Assembly: GCF_013373865.1 (NCBI RefSeq)
Contig: NC_050467.1
Location: 30,092,996 to 30,156,995 of the forward strand
Direction: 5' to 3'
Source of the DNA: Monomorium pharaonis
Lineage: Eukaryota > Arthropoda > Insecta > Hymenoptera > Formicidae
DNA: 64,000 nt
Numbering within the stretch: position 1 is the first letter of the stretch; every line of letters starts with the position of its first letter. The notes beneath the pieces were generated by a model. The model was given only the letters and a program-made list of their open reading frames with translations. It ran no database searches and was not told where the DNA came from. The position numbers were made by a program, and so were the translations under genes. Below are positions 19,163 to 29,900 of this stretch, one piece after another.

Positions 19163-19927
19163 TTATTCGGTCCTCGATAATTTTCGGTTTCGACGGTAAA
19201 TTTCGGTTTCGGTTTCGGTAAATTTTCCGCCTTTATCCCTTATGTATGTTTCGGGATCGCGTATCGTACGTCCATCAATCTTCTTTCCCTCTTCTCTTAA
19301 TTGCCGTGCGCGTTCCTTTTTGGAGATGTCACCCCTGGACTTGTCGGTTCGCGTTTTATTAGGCTTTGACTCGCCTCGCGCCTTCTTCATCTCTCGTTTG
19401 TGTAACGGTGTCTCCTCGTCTGAACTCGCTGCACGTTTGGTTTTTGATTTTCTTCGCGGTGGCTCGGGCGTTGATGCCTCGCTCCTCGCCATTCCGTCGC
19501 TTTGCTGTGTATCAGCTTCCTCCTGCTCTTCCTCGTTATCGCGATAAATTTGTCTTATGGTTAATCCATAGTTTGTATGTTGGATTAAGATTTTAAAATT
19601 CGCATCTCTGACTTCTGGATCTGGTATTATCTGGATCGTTGCCAGGATTTTTCCTTGCTTTTCTCCCTTCTTTTTCCTTAACTGCATCTCCGTTGCATGC
19701 ATTTCGGGTACTACACTTGCACTCTGTCGGTGTTGATTCATCAATTTGTGATACTGCTCTTTCTCGTCAGATCTACGGTCAATCTTTACGCGCTTTCTGC
19801 GGTCGTCACTTCTGACTGAAGTTACGGACTTACTCGTCGAATTACGGTTCTTTCTTGGAGTTTTTACACGGGCTTTTTGCGTGTCGCGTCGCGCATGCAA
19901 ATTCTCGCGTTTCCGTCGCGTTTTCAC
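19163..19927 (-). pseudogene. Pol C-terminal extension remnant of the LTR-F family
   Basis: 255 codons, highly basic. The first part (KTRRKRENLHARRDTQKAR) recurs at 17018-17449. A central piece, ILATIQIIPDPEVRDANF followed by an ILIQHTNYG strand, resembles the full element's IKLMVEVEIHDPSKDTEAY and its following strand in gag-pol (about residues 2200-2235). Acidic and K/R/S-rich segments follow in both. The initiating codon would be GTG directly after a TGA, so it is not a normal start; the frame is probably the end of a longer pol or a spliced exon. RT and integrase are absent. Confidence 0.5.
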
Positions 19928-19990
19928 TCACATCGACTAGAAAATGGCACGATTCGAATCCTTGCGACGACATAAAAGATGTCGGTTGCA

Positions 19991-19999
19991 AGGTTAGGT
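19991..19999 (+). repeat. Telomere-type tract AGGTTAGGT
   Basis: Between LTR-F and LTR-G. Confidence 0.8.
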
Positions 20000-20495
20000 T
20001 GTGACCGAACATGCTCACAGAATTGAATAATTCCTAGAGAATCTTAATATTTCCACAGAATTCTTACTTATCACGGTCGCCAGGTCGGTGAATTGCCCCG
20101 CCGCCAGGGTGTGGTCACGGCCCTTTGTCTCGATCGGCCGGACGATGAAATGCGCCTACACGGCTTCTGGATGCGGAAGTCCTCGTAAAATTACGTCCGC
20201 TCACACTTGGCTGGGACCCCCGCGTCGTGGAATCCTCTGGGGTGCTTCGCTGCGTGGTCGGCGTCGGATGACGCAATCTCCCGCCACTAACGGTCACTCG
20301 CCCAGGATAGGAAAATTGGGTCGCACGAGTAAACAAAGGCTTTCTGATGTTCACACAACTCGATTTATTATTGATTTCACGCACACACTCACACTACGGC
20401 ATTTGGTCGCCCACGCGTGTGTCGTGATTCACTTATCTAACGTGACGCCTCTCGCATAACGCACGCAGACATCGCGAATTTATTACGCGCTCGCG

Positions 20496-20506
20496 TTTAT
20501 TTATAC
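20496..20506 (-). promoter_or_regulatory. LTR-G TATA box
   Basis: The minus strand reads GTATAAATAAA, preceded on that strand by CCAAT/ATTGG boxes (plus-strand GCCAATGC near 20577, GATTGGC near 20731, GCCAATCGG near 20764, GATTGGTTG near 20888). Confidence 0.55.
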
Positions 20507-21143
20507 GCGCGGAAAGAATCTGCAAGGCATGGCTCGCGGGTGTTGTCGCGGAACTATTAATTCGCGCCCGTTACTGCCAATGCACTAATTTCGACTTAAT
20601 CGATTACAAGATCGCGCGGGAAGACGTAACACGCACGCACGTCCGTCTCCCAAGACGTCTCGTTGCAGACTTTCTTTCGTTAGGACGCCGAGCCGTTCGT
20701 TCACATTCATCCCTACCACTCGGTGCACCCCGATTGGCTTGTTGTTGTCAGGCTGTAGTCTGTCGCCAATCGGTGAGCATCGAATGGTATCTCACTCATT
20801 CATGCTTCTTTTCTCGCTCCGATGCTATGGCACCGCATGCGCAATGCGTTCGAAATCCATAGCGCCGAGCGAGCAATCTCGCAATGCGATTGGTTGCACT
20901 GGTCCGTGCATACGGACTGCCTTAGAGGCTTAATGTCCCAAAATGATTAAGAATCAATTAAAATGAAATGTATTGCCTAATTTGGCATTAAACAAAGCAA
21001 ACTACTTAAGAAATTCGCATTCGCGTCCATCGAAATGCGTTTCGAACAGTATTACGGACCAGTGTTCTTTATTGGGTGAACGCGCCTTAAGCGTCGCTAT
21101 AATGATTTACAATATGAATAATTAACGCATAATTATGCGTTGG

Positions 21144-21419
21144 CTACATAGGATGTTCCGCTTCGCCTGTCGTGGCTTCGTATATTTGCCATAGAACGGT
21201 CGCGATTCCCTCTCGTTCATGCGATATAGTGATCGTTATAAAAACGTGGTAGATGATATCCCACCAATAAATATTAAAGTAAAGAACGATAGTTTGGGGA
21301 ATCTCGATCGTTATCTCGCGGTTTACGCGTCTCGCATACATGCTAATATCAATGCGTAGGTATGACCATGGGCAACCTAACCTCAACCTGTCACTTCGGG
21401 CTGGCCGGTTCCCATGCAC
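21144..21419 (-). CDS. Conserved small LTR-encoded protein (unknown function)
   Basis: 91 codons from ATG to TAG. The relative at 44044-44316 encodes 90 residues with the same core: RLGCPW, then YAR..NREIT.EIPQTIVLYF, then WWD.IYH.FITITIS, EGIATVLWQ and a C-terminal E.EH. In the central 45 codons I count about 11 synonymous and 7 replacement differences, mostly conservative, which points to protein-level selection. It is rich in isoleucine, tyrosine and tryptophan but has no clear signal peptide or long membrane helix. The LGC codons use an AGGTTAGGTT stretch identical to telomere repeat. I do not recognise the family; it could be an accessory protein of the retroelement. Confidence 0.6.
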   Translation of the reverse strand: MHGNRPARSDRLRLGCPWSYLRIDISMYARRVNREITIEIPQTIVLYFNIYWWDIIYHVFITITISHEREGIATVLWQIYEATTGEAEHPM

Positions 21420-21554
21420 CTTAAGCCGCTCGCGGTCCTTGGCTGTGTCTGTCTCTGTTTAATAAGAGCACAGCAATTCGTTTATGACATATTACGGAAC
21501 GTAACAAATAAAATGAGAAATATAAATATACAATGACATGCAAACTAAATATTT

Positions 21555-22200
21555 TATTCCGGCTCTGCCGTTTAACGCACTCGTATATAAAATATGTAAT
21601 CTATTCACGCACGCAAACATCCCACACACTCCTACACATACATACACGCACGCACGACTCGGCGCACGCGATCGGAACAAATCTATCGGGTGTTTTACGT
21701 TTATTATGCGTGCAGATCAACAAAATCAAATAGTATTCGCTTTATCTCGCGGTTTCGACATTCTTGTCGTTACAACATAACATAAAATATAATCTGCGCT
21801 TCGCTGCGCTTACAATGTGGATCCCTCGCTATCGCGGTATCGGGTTTAACAATATAAACTTAAATAACGCTTTATAAACGTATCAAAACTATAATGCGGT
21901 TCTTCCGCTATCACACAGATGAATATGTATCTAAATATTATAATGTTTTACAACACTTATGCGGACTTGCCGCTAACGCATATCTTACTTTAGTTAATAT
22001 AAAATAATGACTTTAATGTGAAACAACATGTATTTGCGGTCTTGCCGCTACAAACCAAATATGAAAAGAATAAAATATAAATGAGTTTAACTCTACATAA
22101 AGAATATAATGCAAACTTGTTGCTATAACTCAATATAAACATGTGACGTTAATTTAATATGAAAATATACTCTATATTCTCGCTGCTGCGAGTATTCTTA
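21555..22200. other. Ladder of short hairpins in LTR-G
   Basis: Small inverted repeats are spaced roughly 65-90 bases apart: CGGCTCTGCCG (about 21561), GCGCTTCGCTGCGC (about 21797), GCGGTTCTTCCGC (about 21897), GCGGACTTGCCGC (about 21960) and GCGGTCTTGCCGC (about 22035). All have counterparts in reverse at 43388-43895 with stems kept and some loops changed. The sequence between is AT-rich. Confidence 0.55.
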
Positions 22201-22331
22201 ATACTATCGGCTTAATTATTACAAACTTAGTCTAATGCTATTGATATATTAATATATACACACTTATAACTATCTTAATATTACACTGCACGATTCAGTG
22301 TTCTCGCGCACAGAGTTCTTAGCGTGACGCA

Positions 22332-22676
22332 TCACACTGTGACGTCACGTCCAACAGGGGGAACGTAGCAGTCTCCCTCGTCCCCTCCGTCGCTTTGGGC
22401 AGTCAGCTGACTCGGCGGGACCGGTGAGTCATATGTCGCCGGCTCGTCCGTCGGTGCTTGGCTTGCCGCTTGCACGGTTATGTCCGAGTCGGGCGTCGGA
22501 CTCGGCGTCGGCGTCGTCCTTGGCGTCGGCGTCGGCGTTGTCCTCGGCGTTGTTATCGGCCTCGGTGTCGGCGTCGGCCTCGGTGACTGCGTCTGTCTCG
22601 GCGCCTCGTCCATCCTCGCCACGGTAATCCTCACGTCCCGGATCGGTGCAACGTCGGGTATACCTGGCGGTTGCAA
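22332..22676 (-). pseudogene. LTR-G encoded pol C-terminal tail fragment
   Basis: About 115 codons open from the LTR edge: QPPGIPDVAPIRDVRITVAR, then a proline-threonine repeat of the form TPTPRTTPTP (about residues 35-65), then an acidic end DGGDEGDCYVPP. It lacks the DGK-x-x-SV core of the other tails. The frame is also open upstream through the telomere tract into LTR-H, which is fortuitous. Confidence 0.5.
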
Positions 22677-22689
22677 GGTTAGGTTAGGT
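22676..22689 (+). repeat. Telomere-type tract AGGTTAGGTTAGGT
   Basis: Between LTR-G and LTR-H. Confidence 0.85.
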
Positions 22690-25023
22690 TGTGACCGGAT
22701 TACCGAATGACGTGACTCACGAGTTTGGACAAACAAAGACTCACAAACCTTTCGTTGCAGGTTTTCACAGTCGCCAGCCTCTTTATACCCTCCAAGAGGC
22801 AAGGTGTGGTGTCCCGGAATTGTCGCTCTGCTCAGGAACGCCGGAACGCACGTCGGTGTTGCTTCCGTCGGAAGGACAGCTACCACTAACTAGATTATAT
22901 CCCAGAGGAAATTCACAACACACGAACTTCGAACGAACTTATTACTAATCCTTTGTCTCTTTTCTTTCAGGTGCCGCCGTCGTCCCAGGATCACCCAGGA
23001 TCACCTTCGTCGTCCCACAGGAACTTCGTCAGGTAAATATATTTTTTATTTTCAGGTTTACCCGCGGTCCCGTTTGTTAATAGGATTTCTCTTTCACAGG
23101 ATACCCGGAATCTCACGGACTCAGGAACGGACACGCTGTCTGGTATGCAGGTAAGTGAGAGATAACACTTGATTGTTTTTAGTAACAAATAACAAACAGT
23201 ATGCTTTATTCAAAGTTGCCAATGTCACATCTGTCACATTTATCCCGAACGCGGCGCTTGTTCACAAATGAGTAAACGCACTTTTGGATGTCGGGAAAAT
23301 CGAACCTACTCGCATTCGGTCGATTTAATATGTTTACTACACGGATGACACAATTCACAATCGATCCGCGGAACTCTCGCTTGTCCCAGTTGCCTACTCG
23401 CGTTCGGCGGGACTATCTCTCAAGACGCGCGAAAACTCTTTTCTTCGGTTATTCGCGGTGTTATCGTCTTGATTTCTAGCGCGCGAAAGCTCGCTTTCTT
23501 TAACGTGCATAGCACGGAACTCACGCACTCGCGAAAACTCGTATTTAATGATTCTGAGTCGTAGTCGCTACGATACTCAGCGCGGGAGAGTCCTTCGTTC
23601 GATCTGCCGCGATGTTAAGTCTAAGATATCTTGCGCGCGAAAGCTGCTGAGAGCTCTCGGTGCTCGCTTAAGTACTCGGGAGAGTGACGCTACCCCCTCC
23701 CGTCGGGATCCGCCAATCATACGCTAACTCGCGCGCGTCGCTGCCGGGAGCGCTCGGGTTTCCCCCTCCCGTCGGGTTACGCCAACCACGCGTGGCGTCG
23801 GTTTCCCCCGGTCGCGGGACTCTGCTGAGGCCCCCACTCCTTACGGCTCGCTCAGCTGCGCGGCCTGGTTGCGCTGTGGGCATCGTGCTTGGTTGCCCCC
23901 TCCAGTTTGGCGTATCCCCACCATTGAATGGAGATTGCACTTGCAAGTGCAAATATTTGGTTTTGATCGCACTTAAGGTGCAATCCATACTTATTATATA
24001 TCTTAATGCTAGACGCGGCCCATTAAAACCACGATACCAGAAAATGCATTGAGTATGCGTATGAAACCAAAAATGTTGCATTAAGCCTTAATATTATGAT
24101 ATTATAAAGAAAGTAAACATAGCACAAAAATTGTGCCTCATGCATATTTGAATGACTAGTTTTGTCATGTAATTTGATAGAAAAATATTATTGGTTAATA
24201 GGAACCTCTTATTAGGTGTTAATAGTGCACTAGAGTGCGTTTTAATGCATTTTCTAATATTATTTAAAGGTTTTGCGTATTGCACTTAAAGTGCAGTTTT
24301 TATGCAAATATTGCACTTAAGGTGCAGTTTTCTTAAGATTAACTTACTGACTATTAGAAGTTGGAAAACTAATAAAATGACTTCAAATAAACGTATTATG
24401 ACCGAATACGAATTGTTTTATCGCATTAGTCCGGAAAACATATTATAATAACCAGAATGGTTAGAAGAAGAAAAATAACTAACGTTAGCATGACCATTAT
24501 TGGTACATAGGCCATGATGTGTAAAACACGTAAAACATATAAATGTGAATTTGGAACACTACTGAATTGACTTATGTCTAAGATTACAATAATTAACACA
24601 CGAATATATATATGTTAATGAAACGTACAAGAATAAATTGAAAATGTATCAAAATTCTGCTTTAGTCGCGTGCGCTGGTTTTTCCGCCGCTGTTATTATA
24701 AACTAAAATTAATCAAACGCCCGTTCCAAAATAACAATAAAATAAAACGATAAACATGTCAGGGTTTGACCTGTTGTTGTGCCGCGCGTCCTACGCCTCT
24801 TCCCTGTTGGTCTCGGGTCGGGTCGGCTTGCTGGCTGTTGCCCCTTCGTCCGATGGTGCAGGAGTGCGTTGGAGGATCACGCTGGCTATACTCTTTCCGT
24901 GACTTGTCATCCTTTCGACCCGCTCAGCTACAAATACCTTGGCCTGCGTAGTCAGAAGGCCGGATGTTGATGCCACCGCCGTCGTCGGGTCGGGCTGCTG
25001 GACGCCCTGAGGGGACGGTCTCA
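22690..25023 (-). mobile_element. LTR-H: solo long LTR, Gypsy-type
   Basis: 2334 bases, TGTGACCGGATT to GACGGTCTCA, with AGGT flanks (22686-22689, 25024-25027). Its left half matches LTR-B in reverse and supplies the undisturbed version of the site where 5746-6762 inserted. Its right half is close to LTR-C and the full element. The implied spacer between the two splice-like blocks (about 23033-23055) is only 23 bases. Confidence 0.85.
23936..23982. promoter_or_regulatory. Promoter-proximal palindromes in LTR-H
   Basis: TGCACTTGCAAGTGCA (23936-23951) and TCGCACTTAAGGTGCA (23967-23982); a distal pair lies at 24280-24295 and 24310-24326. Confidence 0.55.
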
Positions 25024-25024
25024 A
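24791..25024 (-). pseudogene. LTR-H encoded pol C-terminal tail fragment
   Basis: About 77 codons from the LTR edge (RPSPQGVQQPDPTTAVAST), then the core VERMTSHGKSIASVILQR and a stop. It is open and nearly the same length as the tail in the intact element; the substitutions D to H and V to A lie in the core. Confidence 0.65.
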
Positions 25025-25032
25025 GGTTAGGT
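25024..25032 (+). repeat. Telomere-type tract AGGTTAGGT
   Basis: Between LTR-H and the full-length element. AGGT at 25029-25032 is the left target copy of that element. Confidence 0.85.
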
Positions 25033-25324
25033 TGTGACCGGAGATTTGATACACGGAATTAGAACTTTCGGATAATTTGGAGACTCACAAACCTTTTGTC
25101 GCTCTTTTTCAGGTCCCCTACACGGTCGCCAGCTTCTTTAACCTTCACCAGAAGCAAGGTTGTCTCGATCGCCTTGTGATGACTGCAACGGCCTCGAGCT
25201 CTCGAACGGATTTCCGACGTCTCGGCTGGATAGCAACTCGCACGTAATCCTATGGCACTCGTGCTCAAGCACACGCGGAATCCACACTTATTATTAGGAA
25301 CTAATTATCTCTTTTATTTTTCAG

Positions 25325-25456
25325 GTGCTGCTGCTTTTCCCAGGATGGATCAGGAACGGCTCTCCTTCCAGGAACGGCCTCAAGTAAGTAACTAACTTTT
25401 ATTTCAGGATTATCAAGGATCATCGCCCAGGAACAGGATCGTCGCACAACACTTAG
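25325..25456 (+). other. Splice-like signals antisense to gag-pol in the 3' LTR
   Basis: TTATTTTTCAG precedes 59 bases ending TCAA|GTAAGT (25384). TTTATTTCAG (ending 25407) precedes 49 bases ending TTAG|GTAAGT (25457). The gap between them is only 24 bases, too short for an ordinary intron, so here at most the outer sites could be used. Confidence 0.35.
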
Positions 25457-26372
25457 GTAAGTAATCAGTTCTCTTTGTTTTGTTAACAATAACAATAAAA
25501 ATTTATTCAAGAAAATATGTATGATTTCCTTATATCACAGACACTTCCCGTCCGCGTCGCTTAATTCACAATCGAGTGAACGAATGAGACTATCGAATAG
25601 TCTTTTCTATTTGTCACACCTACTCGCATTCGGGTGACTATAATTTTTAACGCGAAACGTTTCCTAATTACACGAATCGCGGAACTTCCGCCGGCGGTCA
25701 CCTACTAGCATTCGGCGACCCACGCCCTAACGCTCACAAAGATCGGGCGCGAAAACTCGTCTTTCACTCTTGCGAGATGTTAACGCTGTTAAGGTTCCGG
25801 CGCGAAAGCTGTCGAGAGCTCTCGCTGCTCGCTTATGTACCGGGAGAGAGACGCTACCCCCTCCCGACGGGATCCGCCAATCCCGCGTAGCGTCGGTGTT
25901 ACCGGGCGCGAGGCTTGGTGGAAGCCCCCACTCCTTCTGGCTTGCACGGCTGCGCGGCGTCGTTGCGCCGTGGGGCGTCGCGTTCGTTGTCCCCTCCATC
26001 TCGGCGTATCCCCACCATCAAGCGGAGACTGCACTTGTAAGCGCAGCTGTCTGCCTTCGATCGCACTTAAAGTGTTATACACACCGACTAACCAATTTTA
26101 TGTTGTACGTGGCTCACTAAAGCCACGACACTAGGAAATGCATCGAATAAGCGTAAGAAACTAAAAGGTGGCGTTGAGCCTGAAAATAATTAGATTCGTA
26201 AGAAAGTAAGCATAACACAAAAGTTGTGCTTCGAGCATGTCCAAATGACAATTTCGTAAAATCGAAAAAATATCAAATAGTACCAATCCCTCAGTGGGTG
26301 TCTGTTATACGTAAAATATGCACCAGAGTGCGATTCGATGCATTTGCTAATGTTTCTGTAAAATTTTGAATA

Positions 26373-26422
26373 TTGCACTTAAAGTGCAGTTTTTATACTA
26401 TAGAGATTGCACTTAAGGTGCA
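26373..26422. promoter_or_regulatory. Distal palindrome pair in the 3' LTR
   Basis: TTGCACTTAAAGTGCA (26373-26388) and TTGCACTTAAGGTGCA (26407-26422); the same pair lies in the 5' LTR near 36048-36097. Confidence 0.55.
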
Positions 26423-26992
26423 GTTTGCTTAAACTTGCTAAATGAATTACTAAACTTACAAAGTGACTTGAATCACACGTAATATGACTAATTATAAATA
26501 AAAGAACGAATTTGGCGTTGAGCCTAAGTGTTTTTAAACTAATTAACTTAACATTAGGGCACATGCGTTGTGCTTCTGGCAACATGCTTGCCAGTACAAA
26601 AAATAACTATTTGACTGTTTTAGAAGTATGCTGGGTAGCTAATGATTATTATAATTACTGTGAAAAGGAAAATAGCTAATAAAGCTAGTAGTACCATGCA
26701 AGGTACTGATATCATAGTATAAAAAATGTCACACACGAACATATGAAAATAAGACTTAGAAAACTTAGAAACTAAGAATATAAGTAGAATTAAAACACAC
26801 GAATGTATATATTTATGTAATAAGAAAAAGTTAAGAAATGAATTATGGATAGGTCACGAATTTGACACTATCAGCTCGCGCTGGTTTTCCGCTCGCTCGT
26901 TAATCGAACTAAAATTATTTAACAAAAGTTTAGAAAATAAATTAAAAATAAGAAAATCTTTCAGGGTTTGACCTCGTAGATGTAAGCGCGTC

Positions 26993-29900
26993 CTACGCCG
27001 CTTCCCTGTGGTCCTCGGGTCGGGTTGGCTTTCCAGGGGTAGCCCCGTCGTCCGCCGGTACAGGAGTACGCTGCAGGATGACACTTACGATGTTTTTCCC
27101 GTCGCTCGTTTTCCTCTCGACCCTTTCAGCTACGAAAACCTTGGGCTGCGTCGCAGAGAGGCCAGATGTCGATGCCACTGCCGCCGCCGGGTCAGGATGC
27201 TGGGAGCTTCTGGGGGCCGGTTTCACTACCCCCTCTAAGGGGCTTTGTCCAGACTTACAGTCTGGACTAAGCGCCTTTCTCTTTTTAGGGGCCGGAATCA
27301 CTTCTTCCGAATCACTATCGCTACAGCTTGTAGCGTATCTTCGGGATTTTCGTGCTTCTGACTTGGATTTTTTGTGAAAGGTCCAAGCCCTTGGTTTGCC
27401 CTTTTCTTGTTTTGCGCTTGAAGATGGCTTAATCTTCTTCCTCTGAGATGATTTTTTCAGATCTTTTTCATGCCTATTCTCCTTTTCACTTTCCTCGTCG
27501 GCATGCGTCTGTTCGATTTGTGGTATCGCCTTTTGTTGTGCCTCGGCAGGTTGTTCCTCGTTGATTTTGAGGTTAGGTTCCTTGGTAGGCGTCTCCACGT
27601 TTTCTGTTGCGTTTTGCGCTTCATCTTCGGCTGTGATCTCATCTGGCAGTTGTTCTTCGCTGATACCCTGAGGTGTTTCCTCGGGAGGGTTGTTTTGTTT
27701 ATGTTGTATCTGAACGATGCCGTTAGAGAATACAGTTAAGATTTCAGCGTACGCTTCCGTGTCTTTACTTGGATCGTGTATCTCGACTTCCACCATTAGT
27801 TTTATTGCACCAATAACGTTACCTTCTCTGTCTTTAAGGTCCGTGGTGTCAAAGATACAATTTCTCTTTGCGAGATGTCTGTAATGCTCATTTAGAAGTT
27901 TCGTGAGCACTTCATTTTTTTGTTTATCGGCTCGAATCAGGTTTTCTAGGTGTTCTAGAGACGCGTCGTCTCCCTCTTCGTCGCCGATCTCCTTAGCCAA
28001 GCTGTTCAGGAACTTGAGTCTTCCTCTCCTGCGAAGGGCGAGCTCTTCTTTTAGTATACCTGCCTTTGCTCTTCGGATCACTTTCTCTTCTTCACTATCA
28101 AAACCGATTTCTTTAAGGTTCTCCATCATACGCAAGATCCTTAGAAAACGTTCGTTTCCCGTGTCGCGCTCGATTTTCGTCTTACTTTGTGCTGGATGCG
28201 CGGCTTGCGTTATCGCAGCTGTTCGCGATCTTTGGTCAGAGCGTACTGAGATGGGAGTCCCCACGCCTTTGATAGGTGAGCTTGATTGGCTGCTGTCTGG
28301 CGTCGCTACTCGCGCGGTGATTGGCTGCGCGTTCGGCTTATCGCGTGCCTCCGGTGTTCTAGATACTTTGTTGCCTCTCGAAACGTTAAGGCTATCTTCA
28401 TGACCTGAGGTTGTTTTCAACGCGTTGTCAGATTTGCGTCCCACGTACCAATCGTATGCGCTTTGTTCAGTGTCACATATCACGATTTCGTAAAGTGAAG
28501 AGTCATCTTGAGTGACTATCAAATTTTTACTTCGTGAATGTTTCGGTTTGTTATTTCTTGTAAAGGTTTCGCTTGAGATTTTCTGCGAATTCCTTTTCTT
28601 ACTATTCCATCGCATTTCAATACCCGTGTCAGATGATGCTGAAAGATCACTGTCGCTGATTTGACGAGTGTCAGATTCGGGTTTGTTCACAATTTCCAGT
28701 ATATCGTTACTTTTGGTGTTTCGCGATATTTTATAGTGGTTTGCACTTTTGAGTGCCAAACTCTTTGCGGAACTGCACTTTTGGGTGCAATCCTCGTCGT
28801 CCAGGTTTATCACAGGTTTCGTAAGAGAAACTGAAATTTGGTCGTTTATGTTGATCGGACGCTTACTTGTAGTGAGAATCGGACTTACTTCTTGCCTTAT
28901 GGTGTGTTCATACGAGTCACTTGGTTGCGTGATCTCCTCATCCAGGACGATTTCACTTGGTGGACTATTTGTGTGCTGTTTTTTGTCACTGGTTGGCTCG
29001 TTCGTCCATTTCGATTTCCCCTTTTCGGTTTGGGTTGCATTTAACTGTTTCTCGATTCGTAGCATCTCGATCTTGGATCTTGTTTTACCCCAGCGTTCCA
29101 ATTTCTTTTTAGGACTAGCCGGGTTCCTTAATAAACTTGCGAGTTCTTTTCGCGAATTCCTCGCGATTAACAGGATTGGCTCAGCCATCTCGAGTATCAT
29201 GGCTTCCACGTCTATCTCTCTGGAGAAAATTTCTGTGTGGACGGTTACGGCCTTTATCCTTGTCCACTTTTCTCGCCTCAGATAAGCGGGAATGTTGACT
29301 GACTCGGTGGTTTTTTCCAAATCTCTGTTGTTTCTTCTCTCAATTAGTTCGACTGCTCCACTGGTTATGACGTTAAACTCCCCTCTAGAATCCATGGTTA
29401 CTCTAATATCTTGACCCTCGACCTTGGCGTAGATCCATCCCGCTGGAATCTGACCTGTCAACAACTTCTTGATGCGGGAGATGTGTCTCATTCCCTTCTC
29501 GCTGATTGGCTGTTTTGGTCGATGCTTCGGGCGTCGAGTAACGTTGGAAGTTTGCGTGTCGTGGATCTCGTTGTCGGAACTATTCAGTGTCATTTGATCG
29601 ATTAAGTTACCTTGACGTAGCTCGTCAATGCAACTATCGATCTGTTGATTATTTATTCTCTTTTTGTTTCCAGGTACAGTTATCATGTTTATGCACCTTA
29701 TTTCTTTTTCTTGTTTACTAATCTTTTTTCTTTCTTTTTCAGGTTTCTTCGTGGCGTTCGGTGTCCTGCTGGATTTGCTGATCAGGTTGACTTCCATGGC
29801 ATCCATCATTCTGGCTTCCCTGTGCGGTTTGAGCTGACGTGCGTTGAAAACTCCTAGCGCGTTGTCGTCGCTGTCCACAACCAGGTATGCATTCGTTCGA

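Larger units (their letters stand above)
15885..19990 (-). mobile_element. LTR-F: composite LTR unit of a separate Gypsy-type family
   Basis: It starts TGTAGCCGG and ends GTCGGTTGCA, with AGGT outside (15881-15884, 19991-19994). The terminal block of about 225 bases ending GATGTCGGTTGCA occurs twice, at about 17288-17512 and 19766-19990, so two LTR starts lie in tandem on the minus strand. The inner one (15885-17512) looks like a complete LTR. The outer part (17513-19990) carries a pol C-terminal frame and a donor-rich AT stretch but lacks its own TGT...CCGG end. It is either a 5' LTR joined to a remnant internal region or a recombinant between families. Confidence 0.65.
20000..22675 (-). mobile_element. 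LTR-G: solo long LTR with a conserved small frame and hairpin ladder
   Basis: 2676 bases, TGTGACCGAAC to GGCGGTTGCA, with AGGT flanks (19996-19999, 22676-22679). Read on the minus strand: a proline/threonine-rich pol tail (22332-22676), a hairpin ladder (about 22200-21555), a frame of about 91 codons (21144-21419), CCAAT boxes (20570-20900), TATA (20496-20506), and the primer-like tract near 20075. A truncated inverted relative lies at 43387-45457. Confidence 0.82.
25033..27225 (-). repeat. 3' LTR of the full-length Gypsy element
   Basis: It contains the last 78 codons of gag-pol at its coding start, palindromes at 26373-26388 and 26407-26422 (upstream) and 26029-26075 (promoter-proximal), the promoter block around 25840-25880 and a primer-like TGGCGACCGTG tract about 98 bases from its outer end. 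Confidence 0.95.

Noticed and set aside
21600..21720. Short plus-strand frames rich in His/Thr near 21533-21780
   Set aside because: They arise from ACACAC/CGCACG-type simple sequence in LTR-G; the relative at 43.7-43.9 kb does not keep them.
22424..22710. Plus-strand frames of S/A or G/V repeats in LTR-G
   Set aside because: They are the mirror of the proline-threonine repeat in the minus-strand pol tail.
28745..28800. CACTTTTGAGTGC-type palindromes within gag-pol
   Set aside because: They resemble the LTR motif but lie in coding sequence, diverge at the centre, and may be chance.
29660..29745. Plus-strand pyrimidine tract and CAG inside gag-pol as an antisense acceptor
   Set aside because: It is explained by lysine-rich coding sequence on the minus strand and is not repeated in other copies visible here.
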